Shown here: positions 56,901 to 64,000 of the stretch, in pieces
How the letters are laid out: each line of letters starts with the position of its first letter
How positions within the stretch are numbered: position 1 is the first letter of the stretch
NCBI RefSeq assembly: GCF_036192275.1
Contig: NZ_CP108088.1
Coordinates: forward strand, 7,984,001 to 8,048,000
Source: Streptomyces sp. NBC_00250
GTDB taxonomy: Bacteria; Actinomycetota; Actinomycetes; Streptomycetales; Streptomycetaceae
DNA length: 64,000 nucleotides
Direction: 5' to 3'
Position numbers and translations under genes: made by a program
The notes under the pieces: generated by a model
The model's database searches: none
What the model was told of the DNA's origin: nothing
Seen by the model: only the letters and a program-made list of their open reading frames with translations

Positions 56901-57830
56901 CACCTCGCGGCCCTCGGTGACCAGACGCTGGGTCAGCTCGGGCGGGCAGGCCTCGCCGCCGAAGATCAGCAGCCGGACCTCGTCGAGGGTCTCCGGATCC
57001 CAGAGAGCGGCGAGCGTCGGAACGGTGGAGACCACGGTGATCTCCTGCTCCACCAGCCAGGGCCCGAGGTCGGCGCCGCTGCGCACCCGGGACCGGGGGA
57101 CGGGCACGAGGCAGGCGCCGTAGCGCCAGGCCAGCCACATCTCCTCGCAGGAGGCGTCGAAGGCGACGGAGAGTCCCGCCATGACCCGGTCGCCCGGTCC
57201 GATCGGCTCCTCGACGAGGAACAGCGCGGCCTCGGCGTCCACGAACGCGGCGGCGCTGCGGTGACCGACGGCGACACCCTTCGGCGTGCCCGTGGAGCCG
57301 GAGGTGAAGATGATCCACGCGTCGTGTTCGGGGCCGGGACGTGCGGCGGGGGCGGGGTCCCCCAAGTACCCCGAGTGCCCTGCGGTGTCGATCCGCCGAT
57401 CCGCACCGAGGACGGCGCGAACGCCCGCTTCGCCGAAGACCAGCTCGGCCCGCTCGTCCGGGTCCTCGGCATCGACCGGCACATAGGCGGCGCCCGCGGC
57501 GAGCACGGCGAGGATGGCCACGTACAGCTCGTTCGTCCCGGAGGGCACCCGGACGCCGACCCGGTCGCCGAGCCCCACTCCGGCGGCCGCCAGGGCGCGC
57601 CGCCGGCGTTCGACCTCCACGGCCAGCGCCCGGTAGGTCAGCCGGGTGGTGCCGTCGTCCAGGGCGAGCTCGTCGGGGTGGGCCAGGACGGATGCCTCGA
57701 AGATGTCGACGAGGGTGCGCACCGGGGCCGCGGGGCCGGCGGAGAACCGGGCGGACTTTCCGGACTCCTCCTCCCACGCGTCCCCGTCGTGGAGCAGAGT
57801 GGTGTCACCGTGCTCGGATGTGGCTGCCAT
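53913..57830 (-). CDS. Pls/PosA-type non-ribosomal peptide synthetase (poly-amino-acid synthetase)
   Basis: A 1305-residue protein with the layout of epsilon-poly-L-lysine synthetase: an adenylation domain (about 40-520; IIFTSGSTGTPKGVAVGH; NTYGPTEATVV; YRSGDLVRAE; LPTRTSGKVDRDALP), a thiolation domain with Ser556 in DDFFAIGGNSLAAAQL, then about 650 residues with six or so membrane helices alternating with three left-handed-beta-helix (acyltransferase-like) blocks, for example KVGAGAVVGTRSLLFPGARV. No condensation or thioesterase domain is visible. By analogy the C-terminal part joins one amino acid repeatedly to a growing homopolymer at the membrane. Alignment by eye to GrsA gives the specificity code D-A-E-S-I-G-T-V-V-K; the Glu at position 239 fits a basic amino acid. 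Polymer identity is inferred. Confidence 0.88.
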   Translation of the reverse strand: MAATSEHGDTTLLHDGDAWEEESGKSARFSAGPAAPVRTLVDIFEASVLAHPDELALDDGTTRLTYRALAVEVERRRRALAAAGVGLGDRVGVRVPSGTNELYVAILAVLAAGAAYVPVDAEDPDERAELVFGEAGVRAVLGADRRIDTAGHSGYLGDPAPAARPGPEHDAWIIFTSGSTGTPKGVAVGHRSAAAFVDAEAALFLVEEPIGPGDRVMAGLSVAFDASCEEMWLAWRYGACLVPVPRSRVRSGADLGPWLVEQEITVVSTVPTLAALWDPETLDEVRLLIFGGEACPPELTQRLVTEGREVWNTYGPTEATVVACASLLTGEEPIRIGLPLNGWELAVVDESGEPVPMGGSGQLVIGGVGLARYLDPEKDAEKYAPLESLGWERAYRSGDLVRAEPEGLVFLGRGDEQIKLGGRRIELGEVDAALQGLPGVAGAAAAVRTARSGNQLLVGYLVTQEGWDHAAAVERLRAELPAALVPLLAPVAELPTRTSGKVDRDALPWPLPDLETTGPTEQLYGTEAWLAEQWTETLGVAVTGAADDFFAIGGNSLAAAQLTTRLRTRYPSAAVVDIYQQPTLRKLARRLERSVQDDGAVRTVEPVPLRAGLLQTVLLLPLFTVVGLRWTVALLALGNVLHRFGPYPWAPTASWWLVAAGAALLFSPPGRLVIAAGGARLLLRGVKAGRHPRGGSVHLRLWTAERLAECVGATSLTGSWLERYARALGAKVGPEVDLHSLPPVTGMLKLGRGCAVESEVDLSGYWLDGDRLEIGPVKVGAGAVVGTRSLLFPGARVGKRAEVAPGSAVAGQIPTGQRWAGAPAGKLGKAKRNWPKERPARAVRWRAVYGATGFLLTALPVLAALPALLVVSRFVPADAGLAEALPGALLAVVPGALAYGFAYASLVLVSVRLLSLGLRTGSHPTHSRVAWQAWTVTQLMDLARETLFPLYAGLVTPVWLRLLGMKIGRGAEVSTVLALPSLTTVGEGAFLADDTLTAPYELGGGWVRIGHSEIGRRAFLGNSGMTAPGRTVPDDGLVGVLSATPKKAKKGSSYLGLPPVKLPRSAADSDQSRTYEPPARLLWARGLVELCRLVPVFCSAALAVLTVAALCALATTTGLGIWGTALLSGAVLLAAGAAACLVAVAAKWLLVGRHRTGEHPLWCGFVWRNELADTFVEVLAVPWLIGAVPGTPVLALWLRGLGARIGRGVWCESYWLPETDLVVLGDAVSVNRGCVLQTHLFHDRILRTDTVVLREGATLGPGGIVLPGSTVGARSTLGPASLVMAGESVPADTRWLGNPIEAWRA

Positions 57831-57991
57831 CGGACCTCGCGTCTCGTTCCCGGCAACGTCCGGGTCGTCGGCGGAGCCCGGGTCTGCCCAGGTTGTTCCG
57901 GTCCGACGCCAAACAGCCCGCCAGTCTAGTGCGCCGGCGAGGATTCTCCGGCCGACGTCTTGCGCGTGGCCGGTTCGGGACGGTAATGGGG

Positions 57992-58021
57992 ACGGCGGTA
58001 CGGGGTCACCCCCACCGCCGT
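57992..58021. terminator. hairpin terminator
   Basis: ACGGCGGT (57992-57999) pairs with ACCGCCGT (58014-58021), and an inner GGGG/CCCC stem closes the loop TCA. It lies just past the stop of the DinB-type gene (58030) on the minus strand, between that gene and the synthetase. Confidence 0.75.
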
Positions 58022-58029
58022 CCGGCAGC

Positions 58030-58656
58030 TCAGGCGCCGGCCGACAGCGTGGCGACGCCCGGGCCGTGGAGGTCGTCCAGTACCGCCCGACGCCCCGTCA
58101 CCGCCAGCAGGAGGGACAGGGCGGGGCCGTTCACCTCCGGCCCGGTTCCCAGTGTCAGGTCGGCGTCCGTCGCCGTGAGCCGGACCCGGGTCAGCAGCTC
58201 CTTCGCACCGCCGAAGGACACCGGCGTACGCGCTTGGAGACGCAGGGATCTGACGACGGCGTCGGGCGGGTAGGCGCGGGAGAGACCCAGTGGCCGACGG
58301 ATGTCCTCGCCGTGCACGATCTCCTCGACGAGCCGGCTGTCCAGGGCCCCCGGCGGGGCCGACCTCCTCGACGACACCCGACGGAACCGCTCCAGGGTCT
58401 CCCGCGGTGTGGTCCCGCGCTCGCGCTCCACACCGCGCCTGTTCTGGCGGTCGAAGTCGAACCGCGCGAGGACCATGCCCTTCACGAAACCGAGGCGCGT
58501 CGTGCGGGCGTTGTCGACCAGATGGGCGAGCACGTCGTGCACCGTCCATCCGTCACAGAGCGACGGCTCCAGCCACCGCTCGTCCTCGACGCGGGCCAGG
58601 TCGTCGATCAGCGCCGCACGCTCGGCGTGCACCATCGGCCAGACTTCCTCGGTCAC
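58030..58656 (-). CDS. maleylpyruvate isomerase-family mycothiol-dependent enzyme (DinB superfamily)
   Basis: A 208-residue four-helix DinB-fold protein of the mycothiol maleylpyruvate isomerase group. Metal-ligand histidines are in DGWTVHDVLAHLVDNART and in LVEEIVHGEDIRR. The C-terminus has the usual beta domain (VRLTATDADLTLGTGPEVNG). It would act on a mycothiol conjugate in the cytoplasm; substrate unknown. GTG at 58656 overlaps the GH89 stop by four bases (GTGA). Confidence 0.85.
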   Translation of the reverse strand: MTEEVWPMVHAERAALIDDLARVEDERWLEPSLCDGWTVHDVLAHLVDNARTTRLGFVKGMVLARFDFDRQNRRGVERERGTTPRETLERFRRVSSRRSAPPGALDSRLVEEIVHGEDIRRPLGLSRAYPPDAVVRSLRLQARTPVSFGGAKELLTRVRLTATDADLTLGTGPEVNGPALSLLLAVTGRRAVLDDLHGPGVATLSAGA

Positions 58657-60962
58657 GCCTTCTCCCTCGTGGCCGCCAGGGCCGCCTGCACCTCGCCGGC
58701 CAGGGCGACGGGATCACCCGTCGGTGTCGTCGGGTAGGGCTGGTGGCCCTGTGCCCACGCGTGGTCCCTGGCGAACCAGTCGACGGCGACCGGCGCCGTG
58801 CCGTTCACCAGCGCGCTGTCCAGACTCGCGAAATAGGCGGCCCAGCGGGGCGCGTAGACGTCCTGGACGAGGCCGGACCACTCACGGTTGGCGTAGTCGC
58901 GCAGACCGCCCGTCTCGCTCGGTCCCCGGTCGGCCCAGGTGGTGAGGATCGAGCGGGCGTCGTACTCCAGTCGGTCCCGCTCGGCCGGGTCGGCGCCCCA
59001 GGAACGCGCGTCGGCGAGCCAGGGACCGACCAGGAACCGCCGGTCGGAGCCGACGAGCCGTCCGAGCAGCTCCTCGTGCGCCTGCCACTCCCGTACCAGC
59101 GCCCGGAAGGCCGCGAGTTCACCGGCCTCGTACTCGGCCTTGATACGGGGCAGCAGGACCCGGCTGCGGTTCGACAGCGCCTGCCGTGCCACGTCCACGA
59201 GATCGGAACGGTACGCGTCCGTGGCCCGCAGCCGGGGAGCCACCTTCAGCAGCTCCGCGAGCGCCCGCTCCACCGTGGCCGCGTCGTACCGCATGGTCTT
59301 CGGGCTCCATTTCGCGGCGGTGGCCGCCGTCAGACTCGGCCGCGCCGCGAAGAGGCCGTCCTGCGGCTCGCTCCAGGTGCCGGTCTGCATGCTGTACGGG
59401 CCGCGGCGCAGCTCCTCCCACGCGGCGGCGGCATGCGGATCCGCACCGCCGTAGCGCCGGGCGGCGTACGCGGCGAACCAGCTCTTCTGGTCGATCGGGT
59501 CCGGCTGCCAGGCGAGTTCGGTGAAGAGGTCGAACGCGGCGGGGTCCCCGCCGGTGCCCTCGGGGAGGTACGCGATGCCGCGCAGCGCGCTGTCCGGCTT
59601 GGCGAGCCAGGTGTGGAAGCGCTCCACCCACGCGCCGGTGTTCGCGCCGATGCTGGTGTGGCCGCCGAAATTGGGGATCGTGCCGAAGGCGTACGGCGTG
59701 CCGTCCCACTGGGTCTCGCGGTCGAGGCCGTCGTAGCGGTCCGAGAGGCCGTCGACGATCAGCACCCGGCGGCGGTCGACCCCGCTGAGGAGGGCGGGCG
59801 TCGGGTTGTGCTGCCAGCCGAGCATGACCCAGGTGGCGCCGGGATGCGAGGCGTCCAGGGCCTGCTGGACGGCCCCGGCGGCAGCCGCGACGTCGACTGT
59901 GCCGGGAATCCCGCCCTCGTGCAGCAGGTCCATCTTGAACATGTCGCCGGCACCGAACCGCTCCTGCTGGAACCGGTAGTAGGCGGCGGCCAGACGGGGG
60001 AAGACCGGGCCGGTCGGATCCAGCCAGTCGGGTCGGTCGAAACCCACCCACCTGCCCTGCGGGACGGTGACCGCGCCGTCGTTCCGCGCGGCGAAGTCCG
60101 GGGGCACCGTGCCGAAGAATCCCGGCAGCACGGGCGCCATCCCCAGGGAGCGTAGGTGGCCCGAGATCCGGCTCCCGAGGGTCGCGCGGGCCTCGATCAG
60201 CTGTTCCGAGACCGGCCCGGCGAAGTGCGACAGGTTCTGCAGCAGCCACCAGCCCTGATGGGCCGGGGCGGGGATCCAGTCGCGCAACTCCGCCGCGTCG
60301 TAGCCGAACTCCTGGAGTGCCCGGTAGTACGGGTACTCGGCTCCTGTCGGGACGAAGACCTCGTTGACGCCGTGCAGCGCCATCAGGTCGATGTCGTGCT
60401 GGTAGGAGGCGAAGTCGCGGTAGGCGCCGGAGTACCCCTCGTCGGTGTCGTTGAGGGCGTAGCGGTGGGGTACGGCCGCCGACCGGGTGATGGTCCCGGT
60501 GACGGCCGGGAGCGTGCCGGGCAGCCGACCGACGCTGGACCCGGGCCATCCGATGTCGACGCCCGCGACCCGTTCCAGGTACCAGCCGACTCCGGTGAGG
60601 AGGGTGGCCGGGGAGGTGCCCCGTACGAGGATCGCCCCGGCCTCGCCCGAGACCGAGAAGTAGTCGCCCGAGGCGGGTTCCTCGACCGGGACCAGGGTGA
60701 ACTGCTCAGCCCGGGAGGGCAGCAGGCGCTCCAGGCTGTCCCGCGCGGGCGCGGGGTCGAACGCGGCTGACGAGGCGGCGTCCGGCGACTCGGGGGACGC
60801 GGCCGACGGCATGGAGCCCCCCGACGGGGAGAAGGTGCGAGTGGCCGCGGCGGCGGTGGTGCCGGGCAGCGGCGGCAGGCCGGGCGCGGCCGCCGTCGTG
60901 ACGGCGGCGAGCGCAGTGGCGGCGAGGACGGTACGGCATCGGAGGATCAGGCGGAGGCCCAT
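58653..60962 (-). CDS. secreted alpha-N-acetylglucosaminidase, GH89
   Basis: A 769-residue enzyme expected to remove terminal alpha-linked N-acetylglucosamine. A signal peptide of about 35 residues (LRCRTVLAATALAAVTTAAA) is followed by a Ser/Pro/Ala linker. The GH89 order is seen: an N-terminal small domain (DYFSVSGEAGAILVRGTSPA), the catalytic barrel (HRYALNDTDEGYSGAYRDF; FVPTGAEYPYYRALQEFGYD; MDLLHEGGIPGT; GTIPNFGGHTSIGANT) and a helical C-terminal domain. Carboxylates near LLHEGG and NFGGH are the likely catalytic region. It is coupled to the DinB-type gene. Confidence 0.88.
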   Translation of the reverse strand: MGLRLILRCRTVLAATALAAVTTAAAPGLPPLPGTTAAAATRTFSPSGGSMPSAASPESPDAASSAAFDPAPARDSLERLLPSRAEQFTLVPVEEPASGDYFSVSGEAGAILVRGTSPATLLTGVGWYLERVAGVDIGWPGSSVGRLPGTLPAVTGTITRSAAVPHRYALNDTDEGYSGAYRDFASYQHDIDLMALHGVNEVFVPTGAEYPYYRALQEFGYDAAELRDWIPAPAHQGWWLLQNLSHFAGPVSEQLIEARATLGSRISGHLRSLGMAPVLPGFFGTVPPDFAARNDGAVTVPQGRWVGFDRPDWLDPTGPVFPRLAAAYYRFQQERFGAGDMFKMDLLHEGGIPGTVDVAAAAGAVQQALDASHPGATWVMLGWQHNPTPALLSGVDRRRVLIVDGLSDRYDGLDRETQWDGTPYAFGTIPNFGGHTSIGANTGAWVERFHTWLAKPDSALRGIAYLPEGTGGDPAAFDLFTELAWQPDPIDQKSWFAAYAARRYGGADPHAAAAWEELRRGPYSMQTGTWSEPQDGLFAARPSLTAATAAKWSPKTMRYDAATVERALAELLKVAPRLRATDAYRSDLVDVARQALSNRSRVLLPRIKAEYEAGELAAFRALVREWQAHEELLGRLVGSDRRFLVGPWLADARSWGADPAERDRLEYDARSILTTWADRGPSETGGLRDYANREWSGLVQDVYAPRWAAYFASLDSALVNGTAPVAVDWFARDHAWAQGHQPYPTTPTGDPVALAGEVQAALAATREKA

Positions 60963-61010
60963 CTGGCTCCCTGGTGGTGGGGGAAGAGGTCGGCGACGGG
61001 GAGAGGGAGG

Positions 61011-62621
61011 TCAGTACTCCGGGGTGCGCTCGGTGACCCGCGTCCCAGGATGGGCGAGCGCGCACAGGAACGCCACGGCCAGGGCGATCGCCATGCCGTA
61101 GAACACCCACTGGTTGGCCTCGGCGAAGTCCATCCGGATCGCGTCCCCGGCCCCTTGCAGGGCCTTCGCCACCGGCCCGTCACCGGTCGGCCCCTGGCCG
61201 TCCGGGTGACCGGTGACCGCCTCGGCGACCTTCTCCGCCGTGGCCGAGGCCTCGGCCACCGGCAGGCCGCGGTCCTGGAGCGTGGTGGTGATGCGGTCCG
61301 TGGAGACATGGGCCAGCAGGGTACTGAAGACGGCCATGCCGATGGCGGCCGAGTAGTTGCGGATCGTCTGGGTGATCCCCGTGACCTCGCCGTACGAGGC
61401 GCCGATGGCCCGGTTGACGGCGTCGGTGGACGCCGGCGCGAGCAGGAAGCCGATACCGGCGCCCGCCATGGCCGCGTACGGCCACTGGTCGTGCATCGAC
61501 AGGTCGGTCATCTTCTGGGCCCAGAGGTAGAAGCCGACCGCGCCGAGCGCGCAGCCGAGCTTCATGGCCGGCCGGGCACCGCGCTTGTCGAGGATCCTGC
61601 CGCCCCACTGTGAGGCGATGGCGAAGCCGATGAAGAAGTACAGCAGGAACAGCGCGGCCTGGTTCGGGGAGGCGCTCAGCGACACCTGGGCGTACACGGA
61701 CGAGAAGAAGAAGACCGGCACGAAGGCGAGCATCGCGAAGAACAGCACGAGACTGTCGACCGTGAAGGCCCGGTCCCGGAAGACGTCGAAGTCGATCAGC
61801 GGGTGGGTGGTGCGCCGCTCGTAACCGAAGAAGAGCACCAGTACGAGCAGGCCGCCGATGACACAGGCCCAGGTCGCGAGGGAGCCCCAGCCCCAGGACG
61901 AGGCCTGCTGGAAGCCCAGCACGCTCAGACCCATCCCGACGGCGACGAGCGCGGCGCCGACGACGTCAAGCCGCTCGGAGCGACGGCTCTCGGGGATCCG
62001 GGCGAGCAGGGCGAGCACGATGGCGACGACGGCCACCGGCACGTTGACCCAGAAGATCGCCCGCCAGGTCCAGGAGGTCAGCCAGCCGCCGAGCAGGGGC
62101 CCGACGGCGGTGAGGGCTCCGGAGAGCCCGAAGAAGAGCGCGAGGGCCCGGCCGCGCCGCTCGACGGGGAAGACGGCGATGACGACGGCCAGCGCCGCCG
62201 GGAACATCAGGGCGGCGCCGAGACCCTGGGTGGCGCGGAAGACGATCAGCCAGGTCTGTGCGAGGTCGCCGGACGGCACACATCCGCACAGCACCGACGA
62301 GAGGACGAAGACCAGGGTGCCGATCAGCATGACGAGGCGGTGTCCGAAGAGGTCGGAGAGCCGGCCGCCGAGCGCGAAGAACGCGGCGAGGGAGAGCAGG
62401 TAGGCGTTGACGACCCACTGCATGCCGGAGGCGGAGAGGCCCAGCTCGTCGGTGATGCTCGGGGCGGCGATCGACACGATGGTCTGGTCGATGAAGGTCA
62501 TCGACACCGCGAAGAGCATGGCCGCGAGCGCCAGCCCCTGGCGGGGTGCCTCGACGGTGGTGTCGGTCGGCACGGGGGGTGAGGGAGTACCTGCCATGTA
62601 CGGATGATCGTCCCGGGTCAC
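61011..62621 (-). CDS. MFS drug exporter, DHA2 (14-helix) family
   Basis: A 536-residue transporter with 14 predicted membrane helices. Motif A is present (GRLSDLFGHRLVM), and D1/C-type motifs are seen in MTFIDQTIVSIAAPSI and GLSGALTAVGPLLGGWLTSW. A C-terminal periplasmic loop (EVAGAVTG-like stretch at about 470-510) and a cytoplasmic tail complete it. It should export a hydrophobic compound using the proton gradient. GTG at 62621 is the start; a hairpin upstream at 62640-62660 separates it from the lectin gene. Confidence 0.9.
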   Translation of the reverse strand: MTRDDHPYMAGTPSPPVPTDTTVEAPRQGLALAAMLFAVSMTFIDQTIVSIAAPSITDELGLSASGMQWVVNAYLLSLAAFFALGGRLSDLFGHRLVMLIGTLVFVLSSVLCGCVPSGDLAQTWLIVFRATQGLGAALMFPAALAVVIAVFPVERRGRALALFFGLSGALTAVGPLLGGWLTSWTWRAIFWVNVPVAVVAIVLALLARIPESRRSERLDVVGAALVAVGMGLSVLGFQQASSWGWGSLATWACVIGGLLVLVLFFGYERRTTHPLIDFDVFRDRAFTVDSLVLFFAMLAFVPVFFFSSVYAQVSLSASPNQAALFLLYFFIGFAIASQWGGRILDKRGARPAMKLGCALGAVGFYLWAQKMTDLSMHDQWPYAAMAGAGIGFLLAPASTDAVNRAIGASYGEVTGITQTIRNYSAAIGMAVFSTLLAHVSTDRITTTLQDRGLPVAEASATAEKVAEAVTGHPDGQGPTGDGPVAKALQGAGDAIRMDFAEANQWVFYGMAIALAVAFLCALAHPGTRVTERTPEY

Positions 62622-62639
62622 CGGGCGTGCATGCCGAGG

Positions 62640-62660
62640 CCGCCGCCCGGGGGGCGGCGG
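62640..62660. terminator. hairpin between ThuA-lectin gene and MFS gene
   Basis: CCGCCGCCC (62640-62648) and GGGCGGCGG (62652-62660) form a 9-bp stem with a GGG loop. It lies 86 bp past the ThuA-lectin stop and 19 bp ahead of the MFS start, so it could end the first transcript or attenuate the second. Confidence 0.6.
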
Positions 62661-62685
62661 CGCCGGAAGGGTGAACCGTGTGGGT

Positions 62686-62747
62686 GTGATGCCTCCGTGC
62701 GGGTGATGCCTCCGTGTGGGGGTGGTGCCTCTGTTCGTGTGATGCCT
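62686..62747. repeat. four direct repeats of GTGATGCCT spaced 17-19 bp
   Basis: GTGATGCCT occurs at 62686, 62703 and 62739, with GTGGTGCCT at 62722. Two of the units share the longer form GTGATGCCTCCGTG. They fill the gap after the ThuA-lectin gene, and the last one overlaps its stop codon. Confidence 0.85.
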
Positions 62748-64000
62748 AGGGCACCGCGGTGGGGCGGAAGCTCTGCGACTGGGAGCCGTCGCAGGGGCGT
62801 TGGACGAGGGGGACGCCGACCGTGCCGGTGCCGGTGGTGGCCAGGCACTTGCCGCTGTGGCGGGCGACGAAGTGGTACCGGCCGGAGGCTTCGGCCACCG
62901 GCAGCCACTGCTGGTTGGTGCCGCCGGACGAGGACCACAATTGCAGGGGCGCGCCGTCGGCGGTCGACCGGTCGGTGACGTCGAGAACCTGCTGGGGAGC
63001 GGGGCGGACGCCGATGCGGCTGTAGCCGTCGGTCGTGGGGGTGAAGCGGAACTGCTGGGCCTGGGTCCCGTTGCAGGTGTACTGCTGGACGGGCGTGCCG
63101 TCGGCCGTGCCCGCCGCCCGGACGTCGACGCACAGACCGTTGGCCTCGGCGGCCAGCGCGTACCAGGAGTCCCCCGGGAAGGGGCCCGGCGGTGGGGTGG
63201 TGCCGGTGCCCGCCAGCCACTTCAGGCCGTCGGTCAGGAGACGGTTCTGGGTGGGGCTGGCGAAGGTGGAGGAGAGCCGGGTGCCGGTGTCGTAGTTCAT
63301 GGCGTTGTGGCCGAAGTTGGCGTACAGCATGCGGTACTGCGTATTGGTCCACACGAGGGGGTAGTCGCCGCTGTACCAGGTCTGGTTCGGGTCGGTGCCC
63401 AGCGGGAAGCCGGCCGGGTCGACCGAGGCGAGCACCTTGATGGACGGGTTTGCGCGCAGGTTGTTCGACCAGCTGTACCACTCGCTGACGGCCGAGGTCC
63501 AGGTCGCGGGCAGCCCGGCCGCCGCGGGGTGGGTCGCGTTCTCGGTGCGCACGAGGGCCGTGGTCGGGCCCCAGGTGTTGGAGCGGAAGTTCCCGCTTCC
63601 CAGGAACTGGTTGTAGTACCAGTTCCAGCCGGAGGCGTTCGTCGTGAACGCCGAGACGTGGAAGCCGAGCCAGCCGCCGCCGTTGCGCATGTACCGCTCG
63701 AATCCCGCGCGTTGGGCGGCGCTCTGCGGGGCGTCGTCGAGGAAGACGACGACGTCGTACGCGTCCACACCGCCGTTGGCGAGCAGGTTCCAGTCGGTGG
63801 TCGCCGTGTAGCTGAAGTTGTTGGCGGCCGCGGTGCGCGGGAACCAGTCGTTGGCTTCCTTCACGAAGTCGATGTGGGCCGCGTCCCAGGTGCCGTTGTA
63901 GAACGCGAGCACCTTGAACTCCGGTGCGGCCGGGGCCGCCTGGGCGGGTGCGACGGCGCCGAGGCCGAGGACGAGGGCCATCAGGCCGAGGAGCCGTATC
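62746..64000 (-). CDS. secreted ThuA-domain protein with ricin B-type lectin domain (5' end outside window)
   Basis: The frame is open at the window edge (IRLLGLMALVLGLGAVAPAQA), so the signal peptide is probably cut short; an internal ATG lies at 63981. After the AxA cleavage site comes a ThuA-like domain (FKVLAFYNGTWDAAHIDFVK; GWLGFHVSAFTT; YDVVVFLDD; LLTDGLKWLAG) of about 230 residues. A Pro-rich linker leads to a ricin-type beta-trefoil (about 130 residues) with QxW/F motifs (QAQQFRF, NQQWLPV, SQSQSFR) and three Cys pairs. It is likely an extracellular carbohydrate-binding or sugar-metabolism protein. ThuA function is not settled. Confidence 0.88.
   Translation of the reverse strand, partial: IRLLGLMALVLGLGAVAPAQAAPAAPEFKVLAFYNGTWDAAHIDFVKEANDWFPRTAAANNFSYTATTDWNLLANGGVDAYDVVVFLDDAPQSAAQRAGFERYMRNGGGWLGFHVSAFTTNASGWNWYYNQFLGSGNFRSNTWGPTTALVRTENATHPAAAGLPATWTSAVSEWYSWSNNLRANPSIKVLASVDPAGFPLGTDPNQTWYSGDYPLVWTNTQYRMLYANFGHNAMNYDTGTRLSSTFASPTQNRLLTDGLKWLAGTGTTPPPGPFPGDSWYALAAEANGLCVDVRAAGTADGTPVQQYTCNGTQAQQFRFTPTTDGYSRIGVRPAPQQVLDVTDRSTADGAPLQLWSSSGGTNQQWLPVAEASGRYHFVARHSGKCLATTGTGTVGVPLVQRPCDGSQSQSFRPTAVP

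Noticed and set aside
53844..57929. Plus-strand frame of over 1300 codons covering the synthetase
   Set aside because: Shadow of the Pls-type gene; low-complexity Arg/Gly/Pro product and no ribosome site or motif.

Overview
The window is high-GC actinobacterial DNA and reads as a Streptomyces chromosome. The support is GTG and TTG starts, many ATGA/GTGA translational overlaps, dense TetR/LacI regulators, a mycothiol-type DinB enzyme, a SapA-like secreted protein and IS1380 and IS5-type debris with Streptomyces-like ends. I see no rRNA, tRNA or CRISPR array. All names come from reading translated sequence by eye.

Layout. 1-7.4 kb (minus strand) is a galactoside operon: class V aminotransferase, ABC binding protein, two permeases, GH36 alpha-galactosidase and a LacI regulator cut by the window edge, with two LacI-like operators at the front. 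7.4-12 kb holds two TetR regulators, a GNAT-SnoaL fusion, a VOC protein and a saccharopine-dehydrogenase-like enzyme. 12-15.6 kb is a redox/signalling module: UBP zinc finger, cNMP-binding histidine kinase, and a receiver-glutaredoxin-like-FAD reductase fusion that has lost its CxxC motifs. 15.8-19.1 kb is a GMC dehydrogenase with a likely 3Fe-4S site, a small subunit and an acetoacetate-decarboxylase-like protein. 19.1-26.6 kb has a P-loop kinase, a secreted choice-of-anchor/SpaA protein, two membrane proteins, a binding protein without signal peptide and the SapA-like protein.

26.6-40 kb is accessory DNA. It contains broken and inverted IS1380 copies around two membrane-protein genes, a SUKH protein ending inside an IS end, and an IS5-type inverted-repeat pair enclosing a DUF6221 gene. 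Next to these lies the most unusual locus: a caspase-like protease coupled to an alpha/beta hydrolase, divergent from a CHAT protease with a repeat domain. This looks like a conflict or defence system, but that is inference.

40-64 kb. A fatty-acyl-CoA ligase and an FG-GAP secreted protein are followed by a six-gene catabolic run (rhaI, aldolase/SDR, rhaB, lutA, lutB, lutC). By known family functions this run would take L-rhamnose to DHAP plus L-lactaldehyde, L-lactate and pyruvate. A perfect LacI-type palindrome precedes it. Then come a Pls/PosA-type A-T-membrane synthetase (polyamino-acid maker) with an M1 aminopeptidase directly downstream, a DinB enzyme, a GH89 alpha-N-acetylglucosaminidase, a 14-helix MFS exporter and a partial secreted ThuA-ricin lectin protein.
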